Assembly (NCBI RefSeq): GCF_021696945.1
Contig: NZ_JACYHE010000015.1
Coordinates: 37,514-101,513 of the forward strand
Direction of reading: 5' to 3'
Origin: Streptomyces sp. JJ36
GTDB lineage: Bacteria; Actinomycetota; Actinomycetes; Streptomycetales; Streptomycetaceae
Length of the DNA stretch: 64,000 bases
Under the pieces are notes generated by a model. The model saw only the letters and a program-made list of their open reading frames with translations, ran no database searches and had not been told where the DNA came from. Position 1 is the stretch's first letter; every line of letters begins with the position of its first letter. Below, piece after piece: positions 56,353 to 64,000 of this stretch. The position numbers and the translations under genes were made by a program.

Positions 56353-57231
56353 TCAGACGGGCGGCCAGGGGATGGCGGGCCAGTCCCCGCTCGGCAGCGG
56401 GTGCCGCCCGGCCGTGAGCAGCGCCTCGGTGCGCTTCCGCACGGCGTCGACCTCCTCGCCGGTGAGCAGCTCGCCCAGCCGGGTGGCGAGCGGCCCGCCC
56501 TCGGCGAGCTCCGCGGAGAGCCGCCGCAGGACGGCGACGGCGGACCGGGGCAGCGGCTCGCCCGCCCAGCCCCACAGCAGGGTGCGCAACTTGTCGTCGA
56601 CGTGGAAGGTCACGCCGTGGTCGATGGCGCGCAGCCGTCCCGCGGCGTCCCGGAGCAGGTGGCCGCCCTTGCGGTCGGCGTTGTTGAGGACGGCGTCGAG
56701 CACGGCGAGCCGCCGCAGGTCCGCGTCGTCGGCGTGCACCAGCAGCGCGGGACGGTCCGCGCCCACGTCGGCGTATCCGACGGCCTTCCAGCCGGGGCCG
56801 GGGTCGTCGCCGTCGACGAGGGCGAGCAGCTCCTCCGGTGGCTCCGGGGCGTCCGGGCCGTCCGGGCCCTCGGCGGTGTCCGGCAGGCCGGTGCCGGGAG
56901 CGGTGCCGGTTCCGTCCGCCGGGCCGATCCACTCCTGGCACATGCCCTCGCCGTACGGCCCGTCGCGCAGCACGGTGACCGGCACCAGCCCCCAGCCGGT
57001 GGCCGCCGAGACCTCGAAGGCGGCGACCTCCCGCCCGGCCAGGGTGCCGTCCGGGAAGTCCCAGAGCGGGCGCTCGCCCGCGACGGGCTTGTAGACGCAG
57101 GGCAGGCTGCGCCCGCGGTGCTCGACGACGGCGTACAGCACCGCGTTGGAGGCCTCCCTGATCCGCCCCCGCACGGTCAGAGTGCCGTCCGTGAGCAGCT
57201 CCCGGACCCCGCCGGCCGTCCGCCCGGTCAT
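56353..57231 (-). CDS. SCO1664-family protein (kinase-like fold)
   Basis: 292 residues of a family usually named after S. coelicolor SCO1664. VLYAVVEHRGRSLPCVYKPVAGERPLWDFPDG resembles the lysine-containing N-lobe of PI3/4-kinase-like enzymes. LAVLDAVLNNADRKGGHLLRD and LRAIDHGVTFHVDDKLRTLLWGW match the catalytic Asp-x-x-x-Asn and Asp metal loop. Substrate unknown. The ATG overlaps the stop of the DUF3090 gene (ATGA), so the two are coupled. Confidence 0.86.
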   Translation of the reverse strand: MTGRTAGGVRELLTDGTLTVRGRIREASNAVLYAVVEHRGRSLPCVYKPVAGERPLWDFPDGTLAGREVAAFEVSAATGWGLVPVTVLRDGPYGEGMCQEWIGPADGTGTAPGTGLPDTAEGPDGPDAPEPPEELLALVDGDDPGPGWKAVGYADVGADRPALLVHADDADLRRLAVLDAVLNNADRKGGHLLRDAAGRLRAIDHGVTFHVDDKLRTLLWGWAGEPLPRSAVAVLRRLSAELAEGGPLATRLGELLTGEEVDAVRKRTEALLTAGRHPLPSGDWPAIPWPPV

Positions 57232-57818
57232 TCGCCGCGCCGGTAGCCGTTCTGCCGGGGGCAGACATGGCCCTCGGGATCGAGCGGGAGGCTGCACAGC
57301 GGGCACGGGGGCCGGCCGGCGTGCACGACCTCCAGGGCCCGCTTGGCGAACGCGCGGGCCTGGGTGCCGCTGAGGCGCACCCGCAGCATGGGCGGGCCGT
57401 TCTCGTCGTCCTGGAGCAGCCGCTCCTCGGCCTCGGCGAGGTCCTCCTCGGAGTCGGCCTCCAGCTCGACGATGGCCTGGGCCTCGACGACCATCCGCTC
57501 GCCCTCGCCGTCCCAGGCGAGCGCCATGGTCCCGACGCGGAACTCCTCCTCGACCGGGCTCTGCAGGGGACCGGTGTCCTCCACCTCGGCCGGGGCCACG
57601 GCGGGCACCGCCGCGTTGCCCCCGGAACGCCGCACGACCTCGTCGAGCAGTTCGTCGATGCGCTCGGCCAACGCCTCGACCTGGGCTTTCTCCAGGGCGA
57701 CGCTCGTGGTGCGGCCCCCGGCGGAAGCCTGCAGGAAGAAGGTTCGGCGGCCAGGCAGCCCGACCGTACCGGCCACGAACCGGTCCGGCGGGTCGTAGAG
57801 GAACACCTGACGGGACAC
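57228..57818 (-). CDS. DUF3090 family protein
   Basis: 196 residues. QVFLYDPPDRFVAGTVGLPGRRTFFLQASAGGRTTSVALEKAQVEALAERIDELLDEV is the DUF3090 core; FRVGTMALAWDGEGERMVVEAQAIVE follows. The C-terminus has a zinc-ribbon-like CPLCSLPLDPEGHVCPR. Function unknown. GTG 57818 (SRQVFLYD). It lies 65 bp after the histidine phosphatase gene and overlaps the SCO1664-family gene by 4 bp. Confidence 0.9.
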   Translation of the reverse strand: MSRQVFLYDPPDRFVAGTVGLPGRRTFFLQASAGGRTTSVALEKAQVEALAERIDELLDEVVRRSGGNAAVPAVAPAEVEDTGPLQSPVEEEFRVGTMALAWDGEGERMVVEAQAIVELEADSEEDLAEAEERLLQDDENGPPMLRVRLSGTQARAFAKRALEVVHAGRPPCPLCSLPLDPEGHVCPRQNGYRRGE

Positions 57819-57883
57819 GTCCTGCTCCGATGAGTCGATTGCGGGGGACACTGGCACCCTACTGCTCCGGCCGATCTTCGCGC

Positions 57884-58612
57884 CTACGCGCCGCCCCCGA
57901 CCGCCGCGTCGCCGCCCGCGCTGCCGCCCGCCGCGCCGCCGGCCGTGCCGTTCGCCGGGGCCCCCTCGGGGTCCTCCTCGGGCGGCGCCAGGGAGTCCGT
58001 CTCCCCGGTGTCGCCGAGCCGCAGGAGGAAGGGTCGCAGCGGCGTGTAGCGGAGGGCGGTGAGGGAGCCCGGGCCCGCGGTGATCCGCTGGAAGAGGTCC
58101 AGGTGCAGGCCGAGGGCGTCGGCGACCACCGCCTTGATGATGTCGCCGTGGGCGCACATCAGGTAGCAGGCCCGCGGGCCGTGCTCCGCCGCGATGCGCG
58201 CGTTCCAGTCGCGCACGGCCGCCACGGCGCGGGCCTGCATGGCGCGCAGCGACTCGCCGCCGGGGAACTCGGCCGCCGACGGGTGCTGCTGCACGGTGGT
58301 CATCAGCGGCTCCCCGGCGAGCTCGGCGAGCTTGCGGCCCGTCCAGTCGCCGTAGTCGCACTCCGTGATCCGCTCCTCGGTGTGCAGCGGCAGGTCCGGC
58401 CGGGCCCGCAGCAGCGGTTCCAGGGACTCCCGGCAGCGCTCCAGGGGGCTGCTGACGGCGGCGGCCAGCGGCACGCCCGCGAGCCGCCCCGGGAGCGCCG
58501 CGACCTGCTCCCGGCCGCGCTCGTCGAGGGTGACGCCGGGTGCGCGGCCGGCGAGCACCCCCGCCGTGTTGGCGGTGGAGCGGCCGTGCCGCAGGAGGAT
58601 CAGCGTGGGCAT
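57884..58612 (-). CDS. Histidine phosphatase-family protein
   Basis: 242 residues. LLRHGRSTANTAGVLAGR contains the catalytic His of the phosphoglycerate-mutase fold. SSPLERCRESLEPLL, ECDYGDWTGRKLAEL and LMCAHGDIIKAVVADALGL give the remaining active-site residues. The Gly/Ala tail is disordered. Probably a small-molecule phosphatase; it heads the run with DUF3090 and the SCO1664-family kinase-like gene, hinting at a shared pathway. Confidence 0.9.
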   Translation of the reverse strand: MPTLILLRHGRSTANTAGVLAGRAPGVTLDERGREQVAALPGRLAGVPLAAAVSSPLERCRESLEPLLRARPDLPLHTEERITECDYGDWTGRKLAELAGEPLMTTVQQHPSAAEFPGGESLRAMQARAVAAVRDWNARIAAEHGPRACYLMCAHGDIIKAVVADALGLHLDLFQRITAGPGSLTALRYTPLRPFLLRLGDTGETDSLAPPEEDPEGAPANGTAGGAAGGSAGGDAAVGGGA

Positions 58613-58672
58613 GGCTGCCAGCGTAGGCGGTCGCCGGTTGTGCGGAAGGCGTGGCCGGGCACAATGCGGGAC

Positions 58673-59767
58673 GTGATCGTGGACTGTGCGCTGTACCGGA
58701 ACGGGCGCCGCACCGCGGACCCCGCGGGCACGGCGGGCCTGCGCGACGCCCTGGCGCAGGCCCGGGCGGCGGACGACGCCTTCCTGTGGATCGGCCTCTA
58801 CGAACCGACGGACGCCGAACTCGCGGAGGTGAGCGACGCGTTCGGGCTGCATCCACTGGCCGTGGAGGACGCGCTGCGGGCCCATCAGCGGCCCAAGCTG
58901 GAGCCGTACGAGGACGCGCTCTTCCTGGTGCTGAAGCCGGTGACCTACGACGACGCCCGCGGCCGGGTGACTGCGGACGAGCTGATGCTGTTCGCCGGTG
59001 ACTCCTTCGTGGTCACGGTGCGGCACGGGGCCGCCGACCCGCTCGGCGCCGTACGGGACCGCCTGGAGCGGGACCCGGCGATGCTGGAGCACGGGCCGAC
59101 GGCCGTGCTGTACGCGGTGAGCGATGCGGTGGTGGACCACTATCTGGAGGTCGCCTCGGAGCTGCGGGCGGATCTGGAGGAGCTGGAGGACGAGGTCCTC
59201 GCACTCGGCCAGCGGCGGGCCCGGGCCGCCGCCCGCCGCGGCCGGAACGGGCGCCTGCGTCCCGGGCGGAGCCGCGGGCGCGGCGCGGCCGGCCGGGACG
59301 CGCGACGTGCGCGGAACGGCGGCGGACATGCCGCCGAGCGGATCTACGCCTTCAAGCGCCAGGTGCTGGAGTTCCGGCGGGCGTGCGGTCCGCTGGCGGA
59401 GCCGATGGCCCGGCTGGCCGGCTCCGGGGTGCCGTTCGTGCACCGGCGCGCACGGCCGTTCTTCCGCGACGTGAGCGACCACCTGACGCGGGCCGGGGAG
59501 CAGGTGGAGGCACTGGACCGGCTGGTGTCCGACATCCTGTCGGCCTCGCTGGCGCAGACGGGCGTGCGGCAGAACGACGACATACGCCGGATCTCGGCCT
59601 GGGCGGCGATCGTGGCGCTCCCCACGCTGGTCTCGGGCGTGTACGGCATGAACTTCACCCACATGCCGGAGCTGGAGTGGGCGTGGGCGTACCCGGCGGC
59701 GCTGCTGCTCATGGCCTCCGGGTGTCTGGTGCTGTACCGCTTCTTCCGGCGCCGCGGCTGGCTCTGA
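58673..59767 (+). CDS. CorA-type divalent cation transporter with Arg-rich insert
   Basis: 364 residues. The cytoplasmic N-domain (FLWIGLYEPTDAELAEVSDAFGLHPLAVEDAL) and the stalk helix lead to two C-terminal transmembrane helices, the first ending in YGMNF, the selectivity motif. Residues 180-218 are an unusual Arg/Gly-rich run (RRARAAARRGRNGRL, RSRGRGAAGRD) in the stalk where I would expect a short acidic linker. GTG 58673 fits homologues starting M/VIVDCA; an ATG at 58664 is possible. The 3' end overlaps the convergent next gene by 59 bp. Confidence 0.9.
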   Translation: MIVDCALYRNGRRTADPAGTAGLRDALAQARAADDAFLWIGLYEPTDAELAEVSDAFGLHPLAVEDALRAHQRPKLEPYEDALFLVLKPVTYDDARGRVTADELMLFAGDSFVVTVRHGAADPLGAVRDRLERDPAMLEHGPTAVLYAVSDAVVDHYLEVASELRADLEELEDEVLALGQRRARAAARRGRNGRLRPGRSRGRGAAGRDARRARNGGGHAAERIYAFKRQVLEFRRACGPLAEPMARLAGSGVPFVHRRARPFFRDVSDHLTRAGEQVEALDRLVSDILSASLAQTGVRQNDDIRRISAWAAIVALPTLVSGVYGMNFTHMPELEWAWAYPAALLLMASGCLVLYRFFRRRGWL

Positions 59768-60491
59768 GCCGGGCCGGCCGCCGCCAGCCGCCCAGCAGCG
59801 CGCCGCCGTACGCCAGCCGGATGCCGGCCGCCAGCCGGACGGTGCGCGGAGCGGGCCAGAGCAGGGCGCGGCCGAGGTGTGCGGTCAGCGCCAGACCGAC
59901 GTCCCGTTCGACGGCGGCCTCGGCGAGCGCAGCCTCCCGCAGCGTGCGCCGTACGGCGGCGGCGTGCCCGGCGGCGGCGAGGCGGAGGAGGGCGTCACGG
60001 CTCCAGGCACGCCGGGCGTCCGCGTCCTCGGCGAGGGCCCGTACGGTCCGGCCGGCTTCCGGGTGGTCCCCGAGGGCGGCGACCAGCGCCGCCGTGCGGC
60101 GGGCGGCCCGCTCCCCCGTGACCCGCCGGTGGGCGAGGCAGGCGAGCAGTTCGGAGCGGTCCAGCGGCCGGTCCCCGAGCAGCCGGTCGCCGGGGAGGCC
60201 GACGCCGTACCACTCGAGCCGGGCGGGGCGGTCGAGCTCCTCGGGGACGGGGACGGCGGTGAGGCCGCGGCCGCGCAGCAGGGCGTGCAGCAGGCGGCCG
60301 TGCCGCTCGGCGGCCGCGGCGTGCCGCCGGGCCGCGGCGGCGACGGCGGGCTGGTCCGCCGGGGCGAGGACGGCCAGCCGGGCGTCCTCCCGGCGGCGCC
60401 GGGCGGCGCCGTGCAGCGCGAGGGAGCAGAGCAGCCGGAAGGAGACGTCGTGGGCGACGAGCTCCTGGTACCGGCTCCGGGCCGCACCCAT
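59709..60491 (-). CDS. Uncharacterised helical protein
   Basis: 260 residues, strongly Ala/Leu/Arg-rich and probably all-helical. It starts GAARSRYQELVAHDVSFRLLCSLALHGAARRRRED and has regularly spaced Glu/His residues but no family I recognise with certainty. The C-terminal 25 residues (RASRGAGRSGTAPDTRRP) are low-complexity and are antisense to the end of the CorA gene. ATG 60491 has GGAGG upstream. Confidence 0.6.
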   Translation of the reverse strand: MGAARSRYQELVAHDVSFRLLCSLALHGAARRRREDARLAVLAPADQPAVAAAARRHAAAAERHGRLLHALLRGRGLTAVPVPEELDRPARLEWYGVGLPGDRLLGDRPLDRSELLACLAHRRVTGERAARRTAALVAALGDHPEAGRTVRALAEDADARRAWSRDALLRLAAAGHAAAVRRTLREAALAEAAVERDVGLALTAHLGRALLWPAPRTVRLAAGIRLAYGGALLGGWRRPARLRASRGAGRSGTAPDTRRP

Positions 60492-60888
60492 CCGCCACCT
60501 CCGTGCACTCCGCCCTGCCGGGGCCGCACCGCCGGCCCCGGCACGAGTGAAGTCAGGAGGGCACGGCGGGCGGAACGCGCCGGGCCGTGGAGTACGCCGA
60601 ACGGAGCAGTGCGGCAGGGGGGCCGGCGGTGCGAGGGGACGCCGCGGGGGGCCGGCACCCGGCGCGGGCGGACGGTGCGCACGGCCGGCACCGGCGGGCG
60701 GCGCGGGCGGACGGCCGGCGCCGGCGGCCGGTGTCCCGCGGAGTGCCGACCGACCCGTAACCCGGTGGGGCCGCCGGGCGTTGGACCCGGTGACGGCCGT
60801 GGCGGGGTCGACCCCGAGCCCCCACCACGGCCGCAGACCTGCCCGGGCCGGCGCCGTGCACGGAGCCGGCCGCCGGGCGGCCGCGGGG
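60492..60888. other. 397-bp gap without a gene
   Basis: Lies between the uncharacterised protein's start and the 3' end of the LLM oxidoreductase gene. Very GC-rich, with the repeat listed separately. The frames open here are low-complexity Arg/Pro/Ala and not convincing. The promoter of the helical protein should lie near 60500-60560. Confidence 0.5.
60661..60732. repeat. Direct repeat in GC-rich spacer
   Basis: GGCGCGGGCGGACGG occurs at 60661-60675 and 60700-60714 (39-bp period), each followed by CCGGC-(A/G)-CCGGCGG. Looks like local duplication of non-coding DNA. Confidence 0.6.
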
Positions 60889-61938
60889 TCAGGCGAGTCC
60901 GGCCCGCTCCAGCGCCTCCACACCGGCGCGCAGCGAGGCGAGGCGCTCCTCCAGGGTGAAGCCGGCCGGGGCCAGGGACAGGGTGGTGGCGCCGGCCTCG
61001 GCGTACGCCTGCATCCGGTCGGCGATGCGCTCGACGGGCCCGAGCAGCGTGGTGGAGTCGATCAGCTCCTTGGGCACGGCCGCCGCCGCGCCCTCCTTGT
61101 CGCCGGCCAGGTACTTGTCCTGGATCTCGGCGGCCTCCTTCTCGTAGCCCATCCGCCGGGCGAGCTTGTTGTAGAAGTTCTGCTTGCGGCTGCCCATGCC
61201 CCCGACGTAGAGAGCCGTGTAGGGACGGAAGAGGTCGGCGAGGGCGTCGACGTCCTCCCCCTGCGCCATCGGGACGGTCGGGCAGATGTCGAACCCCGCC
61301 AGTTCCCGGCCCGCCTTGGCACGGCCGGCCCGCACCGGGGCGAGGGTGGTCTCCTCGGCGTGCTCGGGCGAGAAGAACACCAGCAGGGCGCCCTCGGCGA
61401 TCTCGCCGGTCTGCTCCAGGTTCTTCGGGCCGATGGCCGCGATGTAGAGCGGGATGTGCTCGCGGACCGGGTGCACGGTGAGCTTGATGGGCTTGCCGGG
61501 GCCGTCCGGCAGCGGCAGGGTCCAGTGCTCGCCGGAGTGGGTCAGGCGCTCGCGGCTCATGGCCTTGCGGACGATCTCGACGTACTCGCGGGTGCGCGCC
61601 AGCGGCTTGTCGAACTTCACGCCGTACCAGCCCTCCGAGACCTGCGGGCCGGAGACGCCGAGACCCAGCCGGAAGCGGCCGCCGGAGAGCGAGTCCAGGG
61701 TGGCGGCGGTCATGGCCGTCATGGCGGGTGCCCGCGCCGGGATCTGGAAGATGCCGGAGCCGACGTCGATCCGCTCGGTGTGGGCCGCGACCCAGGAGAG
61801 CACGGTCGGCGCGTCCGAGCCGTAGGCCTCGGCGGCCCAGCACACGGAGTAGCCGAGGCGGTCCGCCTCCTGGGCGACGGCGAGGTTGTCCGCGTCCATC
61901 CCGGCTCCCCAGTAGCCGAGGTTGATCCCGAGCCGCAT
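60889..61938 (-). CDS. LLM-class F420-dependent oxidoreductase
   Basis: 349-residue luciferase-like monooxygenase-family barrel: MRLGINLGYWGAGMDADNLAVAQEADRLGYSVCWAAEAYGSDAPTVLSWVAAHTERIDVGSGIFQIPARAPAMTAMTAATLDSLSGGRFRLGLGVSGPQV. The last part, with the SGGRFxLGLGVSGP signature, is typical of the F420-using group. Substrate unknown. ATG 61938 has AAGGGGG upstream. Divergent from the aldo/keto reductase gene. Confidence 0.92.
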   Translation of the reverse strand: MRLGINLGYWGAGMDADNLAVAQEADRLGYSVCWAAEAYGSDAPTVLSWVAAHTERIDVGSGIFQIPARAPAMTAMTAATLDSLSGGRFRLGLGVSGPQVSEGWYGVKFDKPLARTREYVEIVRKAMSRERLTHSGEHWTLPLPDGPGKPIKLTVHPVREHIPLYIAAIGPKNLEQTGEIAEGALLVFFSPEHAEETTLAPVRAGRAKAGRELAGFDICPTVPMAQGEDVDALADLFRPYTALYVGGMGSRKQNFYNKLARRMGYEKEAAEIQDKYLAGDKEGAAAAVPKELIDSTTLLGPVERIADRMQAYAEAGATTLSLAPAGFTLEERLASLRAGVEALERAGLA

Positions 61939-62013
61939 ACCGGCCCCCTTACTGATCAGTAACGTCCCTGTCCACGGGACTGTAGCGCGCCGCCGCAAGT
62001 ACGCTCAACGCCC

Positions 62014-63009
62014 ATGAAGCGACGGCACCTGGGCCGCACCGGCCTGCGCGTATCCAGGATCGGCCTCGGCACGCTGACCTGGGCCCGGGACGGCGAGGAG
62101 CGGTACTCCGCGGAACAGCAGGCAGCCGACCAGCTCAAGGCCTTCTGGGAGGCGGGCGGCACGCTGGTGGACACCGCGGACGTCTACGCCGACGGCGGCG
62201 CCGAGTACCTCCTCGGCCGGCTGCTCGACCTGGTGCCCCGCGACGACCTGGTCATCGCCACCAAGGCGGGCAGCGTGCCCGACCCGGACCGGCGCTTCGA
62301 CGGCTCCCGCAGTCATCTGCTGCGTGCCCTGGACGCCTCGCTCGCGCGGCTCGGCACCGATCACGTCGACCTGTGGCAGGTGCACGCCTTCGACCCGCAC
62401 ACGCCGCTGGAGGAGACGCTGCAGGCTCTGGACATCGCCGTGAGCAGCGGTCGCGCCCGCTACGCCGGGGTGTCGAACTTCAGCGGCTGGCAGCTCGCGA
62501 AGGCGGCCACCTGGCAGCTCGCCACGCCCGGCACGCGCACCCGGCTGGCGAGCACCCAGATGGAGTACTCGCTGCTCCAGCGCGGGGTGGAGCGGGAGGT
62601 GCTGCCGGCCGCGCGGGACCTCGGCCTCGGGCTGCTGCCGTCCTCGCCGCTGGGCCGCGGCGTGCTCACCGGCAAGTACCGGGAGGGCACGCCCCCGGAC
62701 TCCCGGGGCGCCTCGGAGCGGCTGGCGGCCTTCGTGGCGCCGTATCTCGACGACACCGCGGGCCGGATCGTGGATGCCGTGGTCACCGCCGCCGACGGGC
62801 TGGCGGTCTCGCCGCTCCAGGTGGCGCTCGCCTGGGTGCGGGACCGGCCCGGGGTGACGGCGCCGGTCGTCGGCGCGCGGACGGCGCAGCAGCTCACGGA
62901 GGCGTTGTCGGTGGAGGGTCTTAGTCTTCCTGGCGAGATCCGCGAGGCGCTGGACGACGTGTCGGCTCCGGTGCACCGCTACCCCGACCAGGACTGGAGC
63001 CAGCTGTGA
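62014..63009 (+). CDS. Aldo/keto reductase
   Basis: 331-residue NADPH-dependent barrel. The tetrad is Asp (VDTADVYADGGAEYLLG), Tyr in the same segment, Lys in VIATKAG and His in DLWQVHAFD. NADPH-binding residues are near PVVGARTAQQLTEAL. Complete and probably active; natural substrate unknown. Codons 303-306 read CTT AGT CTT CCT, a small cluster of rare codons. The stop overlaps the next gene's GTG (GTGA). Confidence 0.94.
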   Translation: MKRRHLGRTGLRVSRIGLGTLTWARDGEERYSAEQQAADQLKAFWEAGGTLVDTADVYADGGAEYLLGRLLDLVPRDDLVIATKAGSVPDPDRRFDGSRSHLLRALDASLARLGTDHVDLWQVHAFDPHTPLEETLQALDIAVSSGRARYAGVSNFSGWQLAKAATWQLATPGTRTRLASTQMEYSLLQRGVEREVLPAARDLGLGLLPSSPLGRGVLTGKYREGTPPDSRGASERLAAFVAPYLDDTAGRIVDAVVTAADGLAVSPLQVALAWVRDRPGVTAPVVGARTAQQLTEALSVEGLSLPGEIREALDDVSAPVHRYPDQDWSQL

Positions 63010-64000
63010 CCAGCCAGAACGCCGCGGGCGGCGACCGGGCGGCCGAACTCCGGGCGGCCGTGCGGGCCGTGGAGAGCGGCGAACGCCCGGCCGACTCGTT
63101 CTTCACCGAGCGCGCCCCGAAGCCCGGGCGCGCCGCGGGGCCGCCGGCCGGGGGCGGCGCGGCGCGCGGTGCGGAGCCGGAGGCCTCCGGGCCGGTGCCG
63201 GTGCCGGAGGAGCTGCAGGAACTGGTGGCGGCGGCCGGGGCCCCGGCTGCGGCGGCGGTGCGGCTGGTGGAGCTGCTGGGCCCGGAGGCCGCCGGGACGC
63301 TGCGGGCCGATCCGTGGCGGCTGCTGGCCGCGGGTCCGGCCGCCGGGGTGCGCCCGGAGCAGGCCGACGCCCTGGCCCGGGCGGTGCCGGGCCCGGCAGG
63401 CGAGGCCGGGAGCGGCGCGGAGCACGGTACGGGCGGCGGGAGTGGCGCCGGCGGCGAGGGCGGCGGGGCCGGTGACGCCCGGCGGGCGGAGGCGCTGCTG
63501 GTCTGGCTGCTGGAGCGGGCGGCGCTGGCGGGCCACACCGCGCTGGAGCCCGCCGCGCTGAGCGGCGAGCTCGCCCGTTACGGGGTGCCGGATCCGGACG
63601 GGGCGGTCCGGGAGGCGATCGACTCCGGAACGGTGCTGGTCTTCGAGGAGGAGCTGGACGGTCCGGAGTCCGGGGCGGGCCACGGCCGGCAGGCGCCGGG
63701 CCCCCGGGAGACGCCCGCCGGGGCGCCGGGTGAGGAGCCGGAGGCCGGCGAGGGCGCGGAACGCCCGGTGCGGCTGCTGGTGGGGCTGGAGCGGTACGCA
63801 CTCGCGGAGGAGAGCCTGGCCGACGGGCTGGCCCGGCTGCTGGGCACCTGCACCCCGGTGGACGCGGAGCGGACCGGCGGGGGTGCGGCCGGCGCGCCGC
63901 CCGCCTCAGCGGGCCCGGCGGCGGAGCTGGTCCGCGCGGCGGCGGGTCACGGCGTGGTGGTGCACACCGGCGGCGAGGCGGCGCGCACCGAGCCCGCCGC
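63006..64000 (+). CDS. Helix-hairpin-helix protein, N-terminal part (runs off window)
   Basis: At least 331 residues are visible, without a stop. LVELLGPEAAGTLRADPWRLLA...GVRPEQADALARAV resembles the HhH segment of RecD2-like helicases, and AALSGELARYGVPDPDGAVREAIDSGTVLVFEEE a winged-helix that follows in those proteins. Long Gly/Glu/Ala linkers interrupt the domains. VVVHTGGEAAR at the edge may lead to a nucleotide-binding domain outside the window. GTG 63006 is coupled to the aldo/keto reductase stop. Confidence 0.65.
   Translation, partial: MTSQNAAGGDRAAELRAAVRAVESGERPADSFFTERAPKPGRAAGPPAGGGAARGAEPEASGPVPVPEELQELVAAAGAPAAAAVRLVELLGPEAAGTLRADPWRLLAAGPAAGVRPEQADALARAVPGPAGEAGSGAEHGTGGGSGAGGEGGGAGDARRAEALLVWLLERAALAGHTALEPAALSGELARYGVPDPDGAVREAIDSGTVLVFEEELDGPESGAGHGRQAPGPRETPAGAPGEEPEAGEGAERPVRLLVGLERYALAEESLADGLARLLGTCTPVDAERTGGGAAGAPPASAGPAAELVRAAAGHGVVVHTGGEAARTEPA

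Noticed and set aside
60553..60861. 102-codon minus-strand frame in the spacer before the LLM oxidoreductase gene
   Set aside because: The translation is an Arg/Pro/Ala mixture overlapping the direct repeat, with no start context or recognisable motif.

Overview
The window is about 72-73% GC by inspection. It has strong third-position G/C bias, frequent GTG starts, 4-bp stop/start overlaps and a complete Pup-proteasome locus plus mycothiol ligase (mshC). These point to the chromosome core of a Streptomyces or close relative. The gene order matches, from memory, the S. coelicolor stretch from infC (SCO1600) to the region just beyond SCO1667. I saw no insertion sequence, prophage, CRISPR array, rRNA or tRNA.

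Region by region: (1) 1-7.1 kb holds the 5' part of infC, a DUF1844 protein, an orthodox aquaporin, an SseB-like protein, a mycosin-type subtilase coupled to a proline-rich membrane protein, and a PLP amino-acid deaminase/aldolase. (2) 7.2-15 kb holds a DUF2510 membrane protein and a two-armed cluster that looks like a complete gamma-glutamylation route for ethanolamine (or a similar amine). One arm is GlnA4-like synthetase, aldehyde dehydrogenase and SDR. The other is a GntR/FadR regulator, an Eat-type permease and a gamma-glutamyl hydrolase. Both regulated intergenic regions carry a GGTA-N8-YACC dyad. (3) 15-23 kb holds a metal/cobalamin-receptor fold protein, a 5'-3' exonuclease, a decayed secreted PI-PLC remnant, a HelY-like helicase, a lipid kinase and tatC-tatA. 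(4) 23.3-36.6 kb is the Pup-proteasome region: pafC, pafB, two FKBPs, pafA, an MFS/LacI pair, prcA, prcB, a degenerate endonuclease VII gene, pup, dop and arc. (5) 36.8-44.7 kb holds a ferredoxin, a secreted protein, trmI, an M50 protease with CBS domains, a RecB-like Fe-S nuclease, an orphan NarL-type regulator, an orphan peptide-binding lipoprotein and a HAD phosphatase. (6) 44.8-53.5 kb holds metH and the glycerol operon gylR-glpF-glpK-glpD, with a TTCGACA-N-TGTCGAA operator candidate. (7) 53.7-64 kb holds a PAC2 protein, mshC, the SCO1664/DUF3090/histidine-phosphatase run, a CorA-type transporter, an uncharacterised protein, an F420-type LLM oxidoreductase, an aldo/keto reductase and the 5' part of a helix-hairpin-helix protein.

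The most rewarding items are the ethanolamine-type gamma-glutamylation cluster with its shared operator, the endonuclease VII remnant with two compensating frameshifts embedded between pup and prcB, the PI-PLC remnant, and the glycerol-regulon dyads. All assignments come from reading sequence and remembered family features; no database search was run.
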